Source of the DNA: a virus
Reading direction: 5' to 3' (one strand)
Length of the DNA: 24,940 nucleotides
Virus record (IMG/VR): IMGVR_UViG_3300043811_000163
Location: 88,534 to 113,473 of that record
Position numbers and translations under genes: made by a program. How positions within the stretch are numbered: position 1 is the first letter of the stretch; every line of letters starts with the position of its first letter. Below, in pieces: positions 1 through 7,276 of this stretch. A model generated the notes under the pieces. The model did not search any database. It was not told where the DNA came from and saw only the letters and a list, made by a program, of their open reading frames with translations.

Positions 1-20
1 AAGAGAAGCTGCGGTCCCTC

Positions 21-722
21 ATGAGACTCGGGCAGGCCAAAGACGAGATGATCGAAGCGCTGCGCGTACGCATGATGCTCGGGTCGTCGATCGAGTTCTC
101 GCTGCCCCCGACTGCGGGGTCCGTTCAAACTGCGATGGCGGCTGCCGAGGTGGTTCTGGTTGATGCGTGTATGGCATACATCAGCGCTGTCGCGGACGTA
201 TTCGGCGAAATCGAGATGAAGCCTGACGTGCAAGCGCGTATGGTTCGATGCGGGAAGGCCAAAGCCACACTGACCGCCAGCCTGATCCGTGCTACGCTTC
301 GGCCAATCATGGGTCGGACTCAAAAGCGCCGGGAACGCCCCAATACACGACCCTCACGACGTGACTACCGAGAGGAAGCTCTCCCGTTCCGACTGACCGA
401 GCATGCCGCCGAGCAGTTCCGCGATCGGATCTTAGGTCCGTCCTGGTCGCTGCACTTCGCAACGAAGGAACTCCGAAGTCTCGCGAGGACCGCGGCGAAG
501 ACCGACTTTCGAGGCCGGCACGGCGAAGAAGTCTGGTTCGCCACCGACGGCGCTCCCGTGCGCTTCGTGGTCAAGGTCGACGGCGGTGAGAGGATCTGCG
601 TGACCGTTCTTGCCCCTCTCGCTCCGGCTACCGTGGGGGATCGAGACGACGAGAACGGCGAAGGTCTACGCGAGGACTCAGGAGAGCACGGGACAGATTG
701 TCCCGTCAAGCGGTTTGCGTGA
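21..722 (+). CDS. Phage protein of unknown function
   Basis: This 233-residue protein has no function I can assign. Its frame is open to the left edge of the window, so the true start could lie upstream; the ATG at 21 is the first one visible. The N-terminal half (about residues 1-95) is mostly helical. After a basic linker (about 96-118), the C-terminal part (about 120-205) contains TEHAAEQFRDRI, then GEEVWFATDGAPVRFVVK and a short strand-rich end. This resembles small phage domains with an H..(E/Q)RF.(E/D)R motif; that is an impression, not a search result. The tail is acidic and looks disordered. It lies just before the candidate small terminase, in the same direction. Confidence 0.6.
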   Translation: MRLGQAKDEMIEALRVRMMLGSSIEFSLPPTAGSVQTAMAAAEVVLVDACMAYISAVADVFGEIEMKPDVQARMVRCGKAKATLTASLIRATLRPIMGRTQKRRERPNTRPSRRDYREEALPFRLTEHAAEQFRDRILGPSWSLHFATKELRSLARTAAKTDFRGRHGEEVWFATDGAPVRFVVKVDGGERICVTVLAPLAPATVGDRDDENGEGLREDSGEHGTDCPVKRFA

Positions 723-817
723 GTTGGGGCGCAGATGGGACGTCTAGCGCCCATCCCAGTGACTTAGCCACTGACGCACTGGCTACCGACGTGGCTATGG
801 CCAGCTAGCTTGAATTT
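723..817 (+). other. Short intergenic region with a hairpin
   Basis: I see no gene between these two coding regions. An inverted repeat pairs GATGGG (734-739) with CCCATC (750-755) around a 10-base loop. No T-run follows it, so it is not a clear intrinsic terminator. A second weak palindrome, TGGC...GCCA, lies near 779-803. Confidence 0.35.
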
Positions 818-1525
818 GTGCCTCCCAAGACCACCGGCAAGGCCCGCTGCCCCGCGATGTGCGGGGATGGGGCCCCATGCCCTCGGTTTGCAAAGCCTGG
901 CTCAAGGTGGTGCCGCAACCACAACCCGAAGGAGGCCAAGCGCCGGAGCGAGCAAGGAAAGAAGCGATGGCAGACACGACCTCCGCCAGCGCCTCGTCAA
1001 CCGGCGAGCACAGCGCTTTCCACGTGGATCGCGCCGCCGGAGCGCACTGCGGATCCGTCGCCACCTGTCGAGCCCGACCCGACGCCAGCCGATGCAGATG
1101 CCGTGGAACCGGATCCGCCGACCGTCGAGGCCGAGCCGTTCGATCTCGAGGCTGAGCCGCTTCCGTCGGATTGGAAGCCGAAGATGGCGGACGTCTACCG
1201 GGAGCTCTGGGAGGTCCAGCGCGAGCTCAAGCAAGCCGTGCATGTGGGCGCGACCAAGATCGGCCGGCTGGCTGGACTCCAGAGGTCCATTGTCGCGGCC
1301 GCGATTGCGTCGATCCTGAGCGAAGTGTCCTCGGCGGGCAGGACGCGTATTCAGGCCCTCGACAAGATCCGCATTCAATTGATCGACGATCGTGAACATG
1401 CCATCCGAGAAGCCGAGAAGGCCGAGGCCGCAAAGCGGGCCGCTGGGCAGGCAGCTCCAGGGTTGCCGCAGACTCCTCCGTGGATGACGGACGAACCGCC
1501 AGTCGAATCGCCGACGCCGCAGTGA
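818..1525 (+). CDS. Candidate terminase small subunit / zinc-motif DNA-binding protein
   Basis: This is a 235-residue protein starting at GTG; an in-frame stop at 806-808 rules out a longer form. Residues 10-36 hold a cysteine/histidine motif (RCPAMCGDGAPCPRFA, then WCRNHN). It is like the C-x-x-x-G-x-PC...C-x-x-H modules often seen in phage small terminases and nearby DNA-binding proteins. A basic patch follows, then a long Pro/Ala/Glu-rich linker (about 52-125). The C-terminal helical region (about 128-215) is rich in charged residues and could oligomerise. It sits directly upstream of the large terminase gene, which is the usual place for the small subunit. The assignment rests on position and motif, not on clear family identity. 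Confidence 0.5.
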   Translation: MPPKTTGKARCPAMCGDGAPCPRFAKPGSRWCRNHNPKEAKRRSEQGKKRWQTRPPPAPRQPASTALSTWIAPPERTADPSPPVEPDPTPADADAVEPDPPTVEAEPFDLEAEPLPSDWKPKMADVYRELWEVQRELKQAVHVGATKIGRLAGLQRSIVAAAIASILSEVSSAGRTRIQALDKIRIQLIDDREHAIREAEKAEAAKRAAGQAAPGLPQTPPWMTDEPPVESPTPQ

Positions 1526-1555
1526 CAACGGCGAAGGATGCGTTATGCTGGTCAA

Positions 1556-1683
1556 TGACAAGGCAGGCCCGGAAAGACTCGCACAGGATCGGCGGGGATT
1601 GCATAGGATTGTCACGGCAGGCAAGGACCGGAAGTTTACGGAATCCAGCGACACGGAGTCGATAGCATCGGCTGCGGCAGGTG
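1556..1683 (+). repeat. Outlying copies of the GGCAGGC motif upstream of terL
   Basis: The gap before the terminase gene holds GACAAGGCAGGCCCGGA (centred on 1562-1568), CACGGCAGGCAAGGA (1616-1622) and a degenerate GGCAGGT (1677-1683). These match the array at 6338-7236. The shared motif suggests that the same factor, or the same process, acts at both places. The third copy overlaps the upstream GTG at 1681, which argues that this GTG is not the terminase start. Confidence 0.6.
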
Positions 1684-1719
1684 CGGAGACAGAGATCGGG
1701 CGTACGGAGTGATCCGGCC

Positions 1720-3156
1720 GTGCGCCCGATTTCGTTACTCAAGTTCATCGCGGCACTGAATCCGAGGCTGTGGGCCCCGGAACACCTACAGCCGCTCGAA
1801 GCGGTATTCGACCGCGTCGAGAGACGCGAAGCGGTTCAGGTCTTTTTGACGATGCCTCCGCGTCACGGGAAAACGGAGACCGTAAAGCATGGGATCGCGC
1901 GCCTTCTTCTAATCGATCCGAGCCGGCGGGTAGGTTACATCTCGTATGCGTCGAGACTCGCCGAGAAGAAGTCTCGCGAAATCCGCACGCTCTATCAGCG
2001 CGCTGGCGGCAAGCTCGCCCCAGACGCCTTTGCGCGCTCGGACTGGCGTACCGGAGTAGGCGATGGGGGCCTGTGGGCAGCAGGAACACAAGGCTCGCTA
2101 ACAGGAGAAGGTTTCGATCTACTTGTCATCGACGACCCGATACAGGGACGCGCACAAGCGGAAAGCGGAATCGAGAGAGAAAAACTTTGGGACTGGTTCA
2201 ATGATGTCGCGTTTACACGACTCGAGCCCGACGGGTCGATTCTAGTCGTCCATACAAGATGGCATATCGATGATCTCGGAGGTCGGCTCATTCGCGACGG
2301 CTGGACCCATATTCATCTGCCAGCCATCGATGCACACGGGAGAGCGCTCTGGCCGAAACGATACGATATCGACAAGCTCACCAGGATTCGACGGCAGCAA
2401 GGTGAATACGCGTGGAAATCGTTGTACATGGGTCAGCCGTACGCGCGCGGTGGCCGACTGTTTGGCGACCCCCAATTCTTCGATGTCCTACCGAAGCGAC
2501 TCCAGCGGGTCATAGGAATCGATTTAGCCTATTCGGCGAAATCACAAGCGGATTATTCCGTTGCTGTGACGCTCGGATTTGATGTTGAGACCACGGAGGA
2601 GATGGGCGCGAAAGCGTACATCCTGAACGTGGTGCGCCGGCAAGTCGAAGCGCCGTCCTTCATTCGAGAGCTCAACGAGCTGCAAGGCGAAAACCTCGGT
2701 GCTCCCATGGTCTGGCACTACGGCGGAACCGAGAAGGGCCTGGTCGACGTCATGAAGGCGCTTGGCGCAAACCTCGAAGCGAAGCCCGCGATCGTGGACA
2801 AGTTCATTCGCGCGCAGGAAGCTGTGGCCGCGTGGAATGACGGTCGCATCTTGATCCCGAGAAACGCGAGCGCGCTCGGGCTCGAGACCGAAGATGACCT
2901 TGTCGAGTGGTCGAACGACCTCGTGACAGAGCTCTCTGCGTTTACCGGCAAAGGTGATCTCCATGACGATCAAGTCGACGCGCTCTCGACGGGCTACGAT
3001 GCGGGCAAGACTCCCGGTTGGCTCGCGGCGATGAGCGCGGTCGAACGAAGGGGGCACGTCTTCAAAGACCCTGACGAGAAGAACAACGGTCCACAATTCT
3101 GCGAGAAATGCAATGCGTTCTCGATGGGGCCTTGCCGAAAGCAGCATGCGGCGTAG
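1720..3156 (+). CDS. terL: Phage terminase large subunit (ATPase-nuclease)
   Basis: This is the motor protein that pumps phage DNA into the procapsid and cuts the concatemer; it acts at the portal with the small terminase. Numbering from the GTG at 1720 (478 residues), the Walker A is PPRHGKT at 46-52, the Walker B is LLVIDDP with D138-D139, and the coupling-region motif HTRWHIDDLGGRL follows. The RNase H-like nuclease domain starts with the acidic strand GIDLAY (D268) and ends with HDDQVDAL (about 415-422), which supplies further metal ligands. The length is normal for TerL. I chose 1720 over the upstream in-frame GTG at 1681 because the protein then begins with RPISLLKFI as in relatives, because a GGAG lies 10 bases upstream, and because 1681 overlaps a repeated non-coding motif. 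The C-terminus has an added CEKC...C cluster. Confidence 0.95.
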   Translation: MRPISLLKFIAALNPRLWAPEHLQPLEAVFDRVERREAVQVFLTMPPRHGKTETVKHGIARLLLIDPSRRVGYISYASRLAEKKSREIRTLYQRAGGKLAPDAFARSDWRTGVGDGGLWAAGTQGSLTGEGFDLLVIDDPIQGRAQAESGIEREKLWDWFNDVAFTRLEPDGSILVVHTRWHIDDLGGRLIRDGWTHIHLPAIDAHGRALWPKRYDIDKLTRIRRQQGEYAWKSLYMGQPYARGGRLFGDPQFFDVLPKRLQRVIGIDLAYSAKSQADYSVAVTLGFDVETTEEMGAKAYILNVVRRQVEAPSFIRELNELQGENLGAPMVWHYGGTEKGLVDVMKALGANLEAKPAIVDKFIRAQEAVAAWNDGRILIPRNASALGLETEDDLVEWSNDLVTELSAFTGKGDLHDDQVDALSTGYDAGKTPGWLAAMSAVERRGHVFKDPDEKNNGPQFCEKCNAFSMGPCRKQHAA

Positions 3157-3167
3157 AGTAGTCGTCG

Positions 3168-3353
3168 GTGAAATCGGCCTTGCTCTGGATCTGGCGTTCT
3201 CTTCGCGGAACCTGCCTCGTATGCGGCAGGCCGCGGATGAGAAATGTGGACACGACCAAGTGCCCGCTGCACTTCGTTCTCGATTGCACGCTTCCGGAGC
3301 CGCATCGCTGTCGCGTGACTGGATCGTGCAATGGCTGGCCGAGGGACGAATGA
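3168..3353 (+). CDS. Small Cys-rich protein, probable zinc ribbon
   Basis: This is a 61-residue protein starting at GTG. It contains CLVCGRPR, then KCPLHF, LDC and HRC...C, a cysteine/histidine spacing consistent with a small zinc-binding fold. It follows the terminase gene by 11 bases and is one of many small cysteine-paired proteins on this strand. A longer overlapping frame (3113-3376) has no such features and looks like a shadow. The function is unknown; the call rests on the cysteine pattern. Confidence 0.5.
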   Translation: MKSALLWIWRSLRGTCLVCGRPRMRNVDTTKCPLHFVLDCTLPEPHRCRVTGSCNGWPRDE

Positions 3354-3372
3354 GTAAAAAGGGAGAACAACT

Positions 3373-3750
3373 ATGATGAACGAATTTCCGATCGTCGAAC
3401 CCAAGATCGTGTGGGTCGTCGAACTGACGGAGTGCCTGGGCGATCCCGAGACCGGAGGAGTTCGAACGCAGGAGTTCGTTGTCGATTCGTGGGCGGCTGC
3501 CGTGGCGGAGGCCACGAAGACGTGGACGCCGTATCGGACGATTCGAATCGTGGCCAAGAGCGATCCGGTCGTATGCCCAGCGCAGTACGGCTATGCAGAG
3601 ACGTGGAACTGTTCTCCCGAGAGGGCCGCAATAGACGCCAGATTGTGTAAGGCAGAAGGCGAGACTCTTGAGGCCCGATGGGAAAAGATTAGAGATCGCC
3701 AGCATGCCGAATGGGCGCAGAGGGGCCGTTCGTTCTTCGTGGTCAAATGA
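3373..3750 (+). CDS. Hypothetical phage protein
   Basis: This is a 125-residue protein preceded by a good ribosome site (GGGAGAAC, 3361-3368). The N-terminal part looks like a beta-rich fold (KIVWVVELTE, then TQEFVVDSWAAAVAEATKTW), a pattern like small ferredoxin-fold phage proteins. The middle has a Cys pair, and the C-terminus is helical and basic, ending in FFVVK. I do not recognise a family. Its stop codon overlaps the next start (ATGA at 3747-3750), so the two genes are probably translationally coupled. Confidence 0.7.
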   Translation: MMNEFPIVEPKIVWVVELTECLGDPETGGVRTQEFVVDSWAAAVAEATKTWTPYRTIRIVAKSDPVVCPAQYGYAETWNCSPERAAIDARLCKAEGETLEARWEKIRDRQHAEWAQRGRSFFVVK

Positions 3751-4091
3751 GCACCGATCCGAACACATTGCATTGCCGCGAGGACCCGACGAGCTGTCGC
3801 GGCGAAAGTTACTGCGCGTGCCAGTGCGACCAATGCAAGGCGGCGTGGGAGGCCGGCCGAGAATTCTACGCCATAAAGCTTCTGAAGCGCGCTTCGCAAA
3901 TTCTCGGGCGAAGCGTGACGGATGTGGCCGATGAAGCACGCTGCAAAGTGCTTTTTCGTGTGATCGAGGCGCTAGGCTGGACCAGCGAGAACGCTACGCC
4001 AGATGACGAAGAGAAGATCTTGGAAGAGATCCGGTCGCGTTCCAGAGAACTCGCGCATTTGCTCGGCATCATGAAATCGTGGCGCGGATGA
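3747..4091 (+). CDS. Small protein with N-terminal Cys cluster
   Basis: This is a 114-residue protein. The start is the ATG overlapping the previous stop (ATGA); the open frame extends to 3711 but would then overlap the previous gene by 40 bases. Residues 10-29 hold a dense cluster, CREDPTSCRGESYCACQC, followed by C-x-x-A-W, which suggests a metal-binding knuckle. The rest is helical and charged (DVADEARCKVLFRVIEALGW and EEKILEEIRSRSRELAHL). No family is recognised. It sits in a run of coupled small genes. Confidence 0.65.
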   Translation: MSTDPNTLHCREDPTSCRGESYCACQCDQCKAAWEAGREFYAIKLLKRASQILGRSVTDVADEARCKVLFRVIEALGWTSENATPDDEEKILEEIRSRSRELAHLLGIMKSWRG

Positions 4092-4122
4092 CCGCGACTC
4101 TCACCTGGCGCCGCTGGGGCGC

Positions 4123-4242
4123 GTGGTCCGCCCATTTGGGAATGTTCCTAAATCGGAAGACCCAACGGCTGAGCAGTACCGTTCGTGGCTTGAGACAAGA
4201 ATCGAAGACCTTGAGCGCCGTTTGGCGGACCGTCGGAAGTGA
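4123..4242 (+). CDS. Possible 39-residue coiled-coil peptide
   Basis: This short frame starts at GTG and ends RSWLETRIEDLERRLADRRK, a plausible amphipathic helix. Its stop overlaps the GTG at 4239. The frame is open further left (to 4075) but without a better start codon, and no clear ribosome site is visible. A competing frame starts at ATG 4088, overlapping the previous stop, but its product reads as arginine-rich shadow. Low confidence. Confidence 0.3.
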   Translation: MVRPFGNVPKSEDPTAEQYRSWLETRIEDLERRLADRRK

Positions 4243-4244
4243 GA

Positions 4245-4559
4245 ATGCAGTACACATACGAAAGCGACCATCTCGGGTCCGGCGTGGTGCGGTCACTCGA
4301 CGAGTGGAAATTCTGGTGCATGTGGACCGATGGGGGCGATCGGTTCATTTCGCCAGAGCCGTCCGAGATCGTGGAGCTCCGTGCGCGGCTCGCGGCGTTC
4401 GGCGCGGACACGACCACGAAGGGACGCCGGCTCACGAGCGACGAACGACGACTCGAGCAGTACGAGCAAGCACGTAAGGAATTCGAAGCGCTCGCGGTGG
4501 GCCTGCAGAAGGCAAATGGCGCGGGCCAGTATGTGAACCCGAACGCCACGTCGAAATAA
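4245..4559 (+). CDS. Hypothetical phage protein
   Basis: This is a 104-residue protein. I chose the ATG at 4245, preceded by GGAAGTGAG, over the in-frame GTG at 4239. The N-terminal half has aromatic strands (LDEWKFWCMWTDGGDRFI). The C-terminal half is a charged helix (RRLTSDERRLEQYEQARKEF) that may form a coiled coil. No family is recognised. A candidate promoter lies immediately after its stop. Confidence 0.6.
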   Translation: MQYTYESDHLGSGVVRSLDEWKFWCMWTDGGDRFISPEPSEIVELRARLAAFGADTTTKGRRLTSDERRLEQYEQARKEFEALAVGLQKANGAGQYVNPNATSK

Positions 4560-4562
4560 TCC

Positions 4563-4591
4563 TTGACGCCTACGGGTCGAGTCCGTAAGGT
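4563..4591 (+). promoter_or_regulatory. Candidate sigma70-type promoter
   Basis: TTGACG (4563-4568) is followed after 17 bases by TAAGGT (4586-4591). The -35 box is strong and the -10 box weak. The same CTTGAC start of the -35 box and similar spacing recur at three other gene ends in this window. It would serve the gene run beginning at 4621. Confidence 0.4.
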
Positions 4592-4620
4592 TCCCGGACC
4601 ATAAGTCAGGGAAGGTGGCG

Positions 4621-4899
4621 ATGCTCGAGAACGTAAAGGCGATTCTCCGAGACACGGTCGAATGGGGCGTAAGCGAGCTGCGGCGGGAAGTCCGTCATCG
4701 TCTGCGCGTCGTGGTCTGGAGTCTTCTGTACGAGGACGACGATCGATTCGAAGGCTTCGGGTCGGCCGAAGAAGCCCGACTAGCGATGGTCGCGCGCGCG
4801 CAGACTGCGTGGACTCGATCGCGTCGAGGTAGACCGAACCGCGCACTCGGGACGTGGTGCCAGAAATGCGGCGTGTCGCACGCCGGGGAGTGCTCGTGA
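4621..4899 (+). CDS. Small protein with C-terminal zinc-knuckle-like motif
   Basis: This is a 92-residue protein with a strong ribosome site (AGGGAAGG, five bases before ATG). The N-terminal two-thirds is an amphipathic helical region (ENVKAILRDTVEWGVSELRREV) with basic patches. The C-terminus WCQKCGVSHAGECS has C-x-x-C...H...C spacing like a zinc knuckle. It overlaps the next gene by one base. The function is unknown; nucleic-acid binding is plausible from the motif. Confidence 0.65.
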   Translation: MLENVKAILRDTVEWGVSELRREVRHRLRVVVWSLLYEDDDRFEGFGSAEEARLAMVARAQTAWTRSRRGRPNRALGTWCQKCGVSHAGECS

Positions 4900-5120
4900 T
4901 GAAATTCGGACACGAAATCCCCGATGTGGTCGCTGGGCCTGTGGAAAGGCACCCATTGGTCGCAGACGTATTCACGGTAGGCGTTTCGCTCCGCATGGAG
5001 CTAGAGCCCGACCGAGACGGATCGGTATGGCTGTGGCGTAAAGAACCGAACTCGCTGGTCCCATGTCTCATAGTCCCGGATGCAGGCAAACCGTGCTGGT
5101 GGTGCGGGAGCGCGCCGTGA
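4899..5120 (+). CDS. Small hypothetical protein ending in a Cys pair
   Basis: This is a 73-residue protein. The ATG at 4899 overlaps the upstream stop, and GGGGAG lies 11 bases before it. The sequence is strand-rich with alternating hydrophobic residues (VADVFTVGVSLRMELE). It ends CWWCGSAP, a cysteine pair that could complete a metal site in a dimer. Its stop overlaps the next start (GTGA at 5117-5120). No family is recognised. Confidence 0.6.
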   Translation: MKFGHEIPDVVAGPVERHPLVADVFTVGVSLRMELEPDRDGSVWLWRKEPNSLVPCLIVPDAGKPCWWCGSAP

Positions 5121-5272
5121 GAAGCCTTCGGGTCTGGCTCAAGCTGGCGTGGTGGTCGCTATTTCCTCCGAGACATCACTGCAAATTGTGCGCGAACTGT
5201 GGTCGATTGCGATCCCCGCATCCGGCCGTACATTGCGCGAACTGCTCGCGTCAATTCTGGGGCTGGCCGTGA
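5117..5272 (+). CDS. 51-residue zinc-ribbon microprotein
   Basis: The GTG at 5117 overlaps the preceding stop, and the TGA at 5270-5272 overlaps the next GTG, so this is a coupled gene between two others. The N-terminus is hydrophobic and aromatic (VWLKLAWWSLF). Two cysteine pairs follow, CKLCANCGR and CANCSR, with His residues between, typical of a zinc ribbon. The frame also extends left to 5063 inside the previous gene, but the GTGA overlap marks the real start. The function is unknown. Confidence 0.55.
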   Translation: MRSLRVWLKLAWWSLFPPRHHCKLCANCGRLRSPHPAVHCANCSRQFWGWP

Positions 5273-5454
5273 GCAAGCGTATCCGGCCCGTCCGGTTCGA
5301 GCTCGTACTGACGCGAGACGAACGCAAGCAGCTCGACCTCGTGGCCGACGATCTCGACATGAGCGCGTCGGACGTGCTCCGACGAGCCTTCAAGGAATTT
5401 CAGTTGCGGTACAAGACAACGAAACAACAGGAGACAGATCATGCCGTTCGGTAA
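5269..5454 (+). CDS. Ribbon-helix-helix DNA-binding protein
   Basis: This is a 61-residue protein. The GTG at 5269 overlaps the previous stop (GTGA); a longer in-frame form from 5080 would overlap two genes. The fold pattern is a short basic strand (VRFELVLT) and then two helices (RDERKQLDLVADDL, then SASDVLRRAFKEFQLRY). This is the layout of ribbon-helix-helix (Arc/MetJ/CopG-like) regulators, which bind operator DNA as dimers through the strand. It probably regulates phage genes; the target is unknown. It overlaps the next gene by 14 bases. Confidence 0.7.
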   Translation: MSKRIRPVRFELVLTRDERKQLDLVADDLDMSASDVLRRAFKEFQLRYKTTKQQETDHAVR

Positions 5455-6286
5455 GAAGAAGACAGAAGGAAACATCAACTACAACCAGTCGAACATCTCG
5501 ACGCTCGCGGCGGACGCGCTCAAGAATCGGCGCAATGTGAGGGTGAGGCTCGCTGTGAGGCTCACCTTTACCACACCGATCCTGATGCAACGGTGGACCA
5601 CAAAAGCGATCCGGCAAATGCTCGGAAACATGGTAGGAATGCCTCAGCCGAGGATGAGCAAGGATCTCACTGCTGACTTTGAGGACAGCTGGTATCGAAA
5701 CCTCCACGGGGAGCCTGTGATCCCCTGCAGGATCATCAAGGCGGCCATTGTGAGCGCCGGTGGTCCCGTGGTCGGTGGGGTCGTGAGCAAGGCCGATCTG
5801 AAGCGCACGCTTCGAGTGGTCGGGTTCACTGCACCGTTGAAGTTCAAGGGCGAGAAGGAGATGTCGATCAAGATCGTGCGCAACGACAACGGCAAGCCCG
5901 ACGTGCGATCTCGGGCTCAGTTTCCGATCGGGACCACCTGTGAGGTGGTACTCGAATTCGGATTCCCGTTGACGCCCGATGGCATCGTCGCGGCGCTTGA
6001 GGGCGCAGGTACAGCAGTCGGGATCGGAGAGTTCCGACCAGAGAGCGGCGGAGAGCTTGGTTGCTTCACGGTCGAGATTCTTCCGAGCGACGCGAAAACG
6101 ATCGATCGCATTCTCCGAGCGACTTCGGTACTCGAAGACGAATTTCGAATTCCGACTGAAATGCTCAAGGCATTTGCGCAGCTGCCGGACTCGACGCTGC
6201 CGGATCCGGCAAAGAAGGTCCGATCGGCGGTGCGCCGGCAAGCCACGGAGCGCGCGCGCGCGAACGGTGCGCACGACGTCTCGTAG
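5441..6286 (+). CDS. Conserved phage protein with possible Cas7/RAMP-like architecture
   Basis: This is a 281-residue protein with a clear ribosome site (AGGAGA, 6 bases before ATG). The pattern is a first beta strand with VRLAVRLTFTTPILMQRW, a central conserved-looking EPVIPCRIIKAAIVSAGG helix, a basic RSRAQFPIGTTCEVVLEF stretch, and a glycine-rich GTAVGIGEFRPESGGELGCF near residues 220-240. I recall a widespread phage family with the same order (strand, IPG/IPC helix, RxRPxF, then GIGxxRPxxGRF). Its layout is reminiscent of RAMP/Cas7 folds, with the Gly-rich segment late in the chain. The family memory and the fold likeness are inference. The basic, alanine-rich tail may be disordered. A hairpin follows the stop. 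Its usual role in phages is unknown; single-strand nucleic-acid binding would be a reasonable guess. Confidence 0.6.
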   Translation: MPFGKKKTEGNINYNQSNISTLAADALKNRRNVRVRLAVRLTFTTPILMQRWTTKAIRQMLGNMVGMPQPRMSKDLTADFEDSWYRNLHGEPVIPCRIIKAAIVSAGGPVVGGVVSKADLKRTLRVVGFTAPLKFKGEKEMSIKIVRNDNGKPDVRSRAQFPIGTTCEVVLEFGFPLTPDGIVAALEGAGTAVGIGEFRPESGGELGCFTVEILPSDAKTIDRILRATSVLEDEFRIPTEMLKAFAQLPDSTLPDPAKKVRSAVRRQATERARANGAHDVS

Positions 6287-6293
6287 AATGGAA

Positions 6294-6330
6294 GACCGCA
6301 GCGCGTTTTCTCATCCGGCGCGCTGCGGTC
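6294..6330 (+). terminator. Perfect 12-bp hairpin after the 5441 gene
   Basis: GACCGCAGCGCG (6294-6305) pairs perfectly with CGCGCTGCGGTC (6319-6330) around a 13-base loop, starting seven bases after the stop codon. No T-run follows on either strand, so it could be a terminator, a 3'-end protector or a protein site rather than a classic intrinsic terminator. Confidence 0.5.
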
Positions 6331-6337
6331 TCGGCAT

Positions 6338-7236
6338 GGCAGGCACGGACAGCAGTTCCGGAGCGGATAGGCAGGTGAGCAGGGGAACGGTAACGATAGA
6401 CTTCCATCGTACCGGAGCACAATGACAAGGCAGGCACGGACAGGCATGGCTCCCAAGAGCTCGGACCGCATCGACAAGGCAGGCACGGCACATAGAGTAC
6501 CGGCGTGTACCGGCCCGCAAGATACCGGCACAGGCACGGAGCGTCACGGACGGACAAGGCAGGCGTGGATGGGACACGCGGGGCGAGAGTGGAGAGTAGT
6601 GGATTGCCGAGACTTGGCAGGCGGGGAATGGAAGTGAAAGACGCATCCCGCAGCGTCAAGGTGCCATCGGAGCGGATCTTTATGGCAGGCATCGATTGGC
6701 GAGGAAATTCGAGGCGTGTCCGCGCACGACACGATTCGACACGGCAGGCCCGGAAGCACTGAGCGTGGAATGGATGGGATCGGATGGACGAGGCAGGCTG
6801 TACTAGGTCCGGTGTCCAGCGGATCGCAATCGGAATGACAAGGCAGGCAACGCATGGAAGTCATGGGACCGGAAGTGCCTCGGATGGGAGCGGAGCAGGA
6901 GTCGGCAAGGACAGACACGGCAGGCAGAGCACGGCGATAATGGGCCCGACATGGATTGGATGGGGCGGAATCGAGTCCAAAGACACGGCAGGCGCGGATG
7001 GCAGCGCGGGGAACGGACCGTAATCCAATTGACCGACTGGGAACGACACGGCAGGCAAGGAACGTATTGCAGAGCTATGCAACGTAACGGAATGGCAGGC
7101 TACGCGTGGTGCGCAGTGAGTCGGACAGTACGGACATGGCAGGCGTCGATAGTCACGCACCGGACTCGAATGTCCCGAACCGGACCGCATCGACAAGGCA
7201 AGGCAGGCACGGGCAGATGTGGCCGAGTCGGCAGGC
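6338..7236 (+). repeat. Scattered GGCAGGC motif array in a non-coding kilobase
   Basis: GGCAGGC (once GGCAGGT) occurs at 6338, 6370, 6429, 6478, 6558, 6616, 6684, 6743, 6792, 6842, 6919, 6987, 7050, 7094, 7138, 7202 and 7230. The wider consensus is GACA(A/C)GGCAGGC(A/C)CGGA. Spacing is irregular (mostly 44-80 bases) and the bases between copies do not repeat. No frame across 6287-7276 looks like a gene, and spacings are not multiples of three. All copies have the same orientation. It is not a CRISPR array, because the motif is too short and the spacing too uneven. Confidence 0.85.
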
Positions 7237-7276
7237 TCGGCTACACTGCGATTTGCGAAAGGCAGGGAAGGAAACC

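Noticed and set aside
2542-3939. Long minus-strand frame opposite the terminase
   Set aside because: It is a codon-bias shadow of the terminase and the genes after it, with no motif and no ribosome site.
6338-7236. CRISPR array
   Set aside because: The shared unit is only 7-17 bases, spacing varies from 28 to 80 bases and no cas genes are present.
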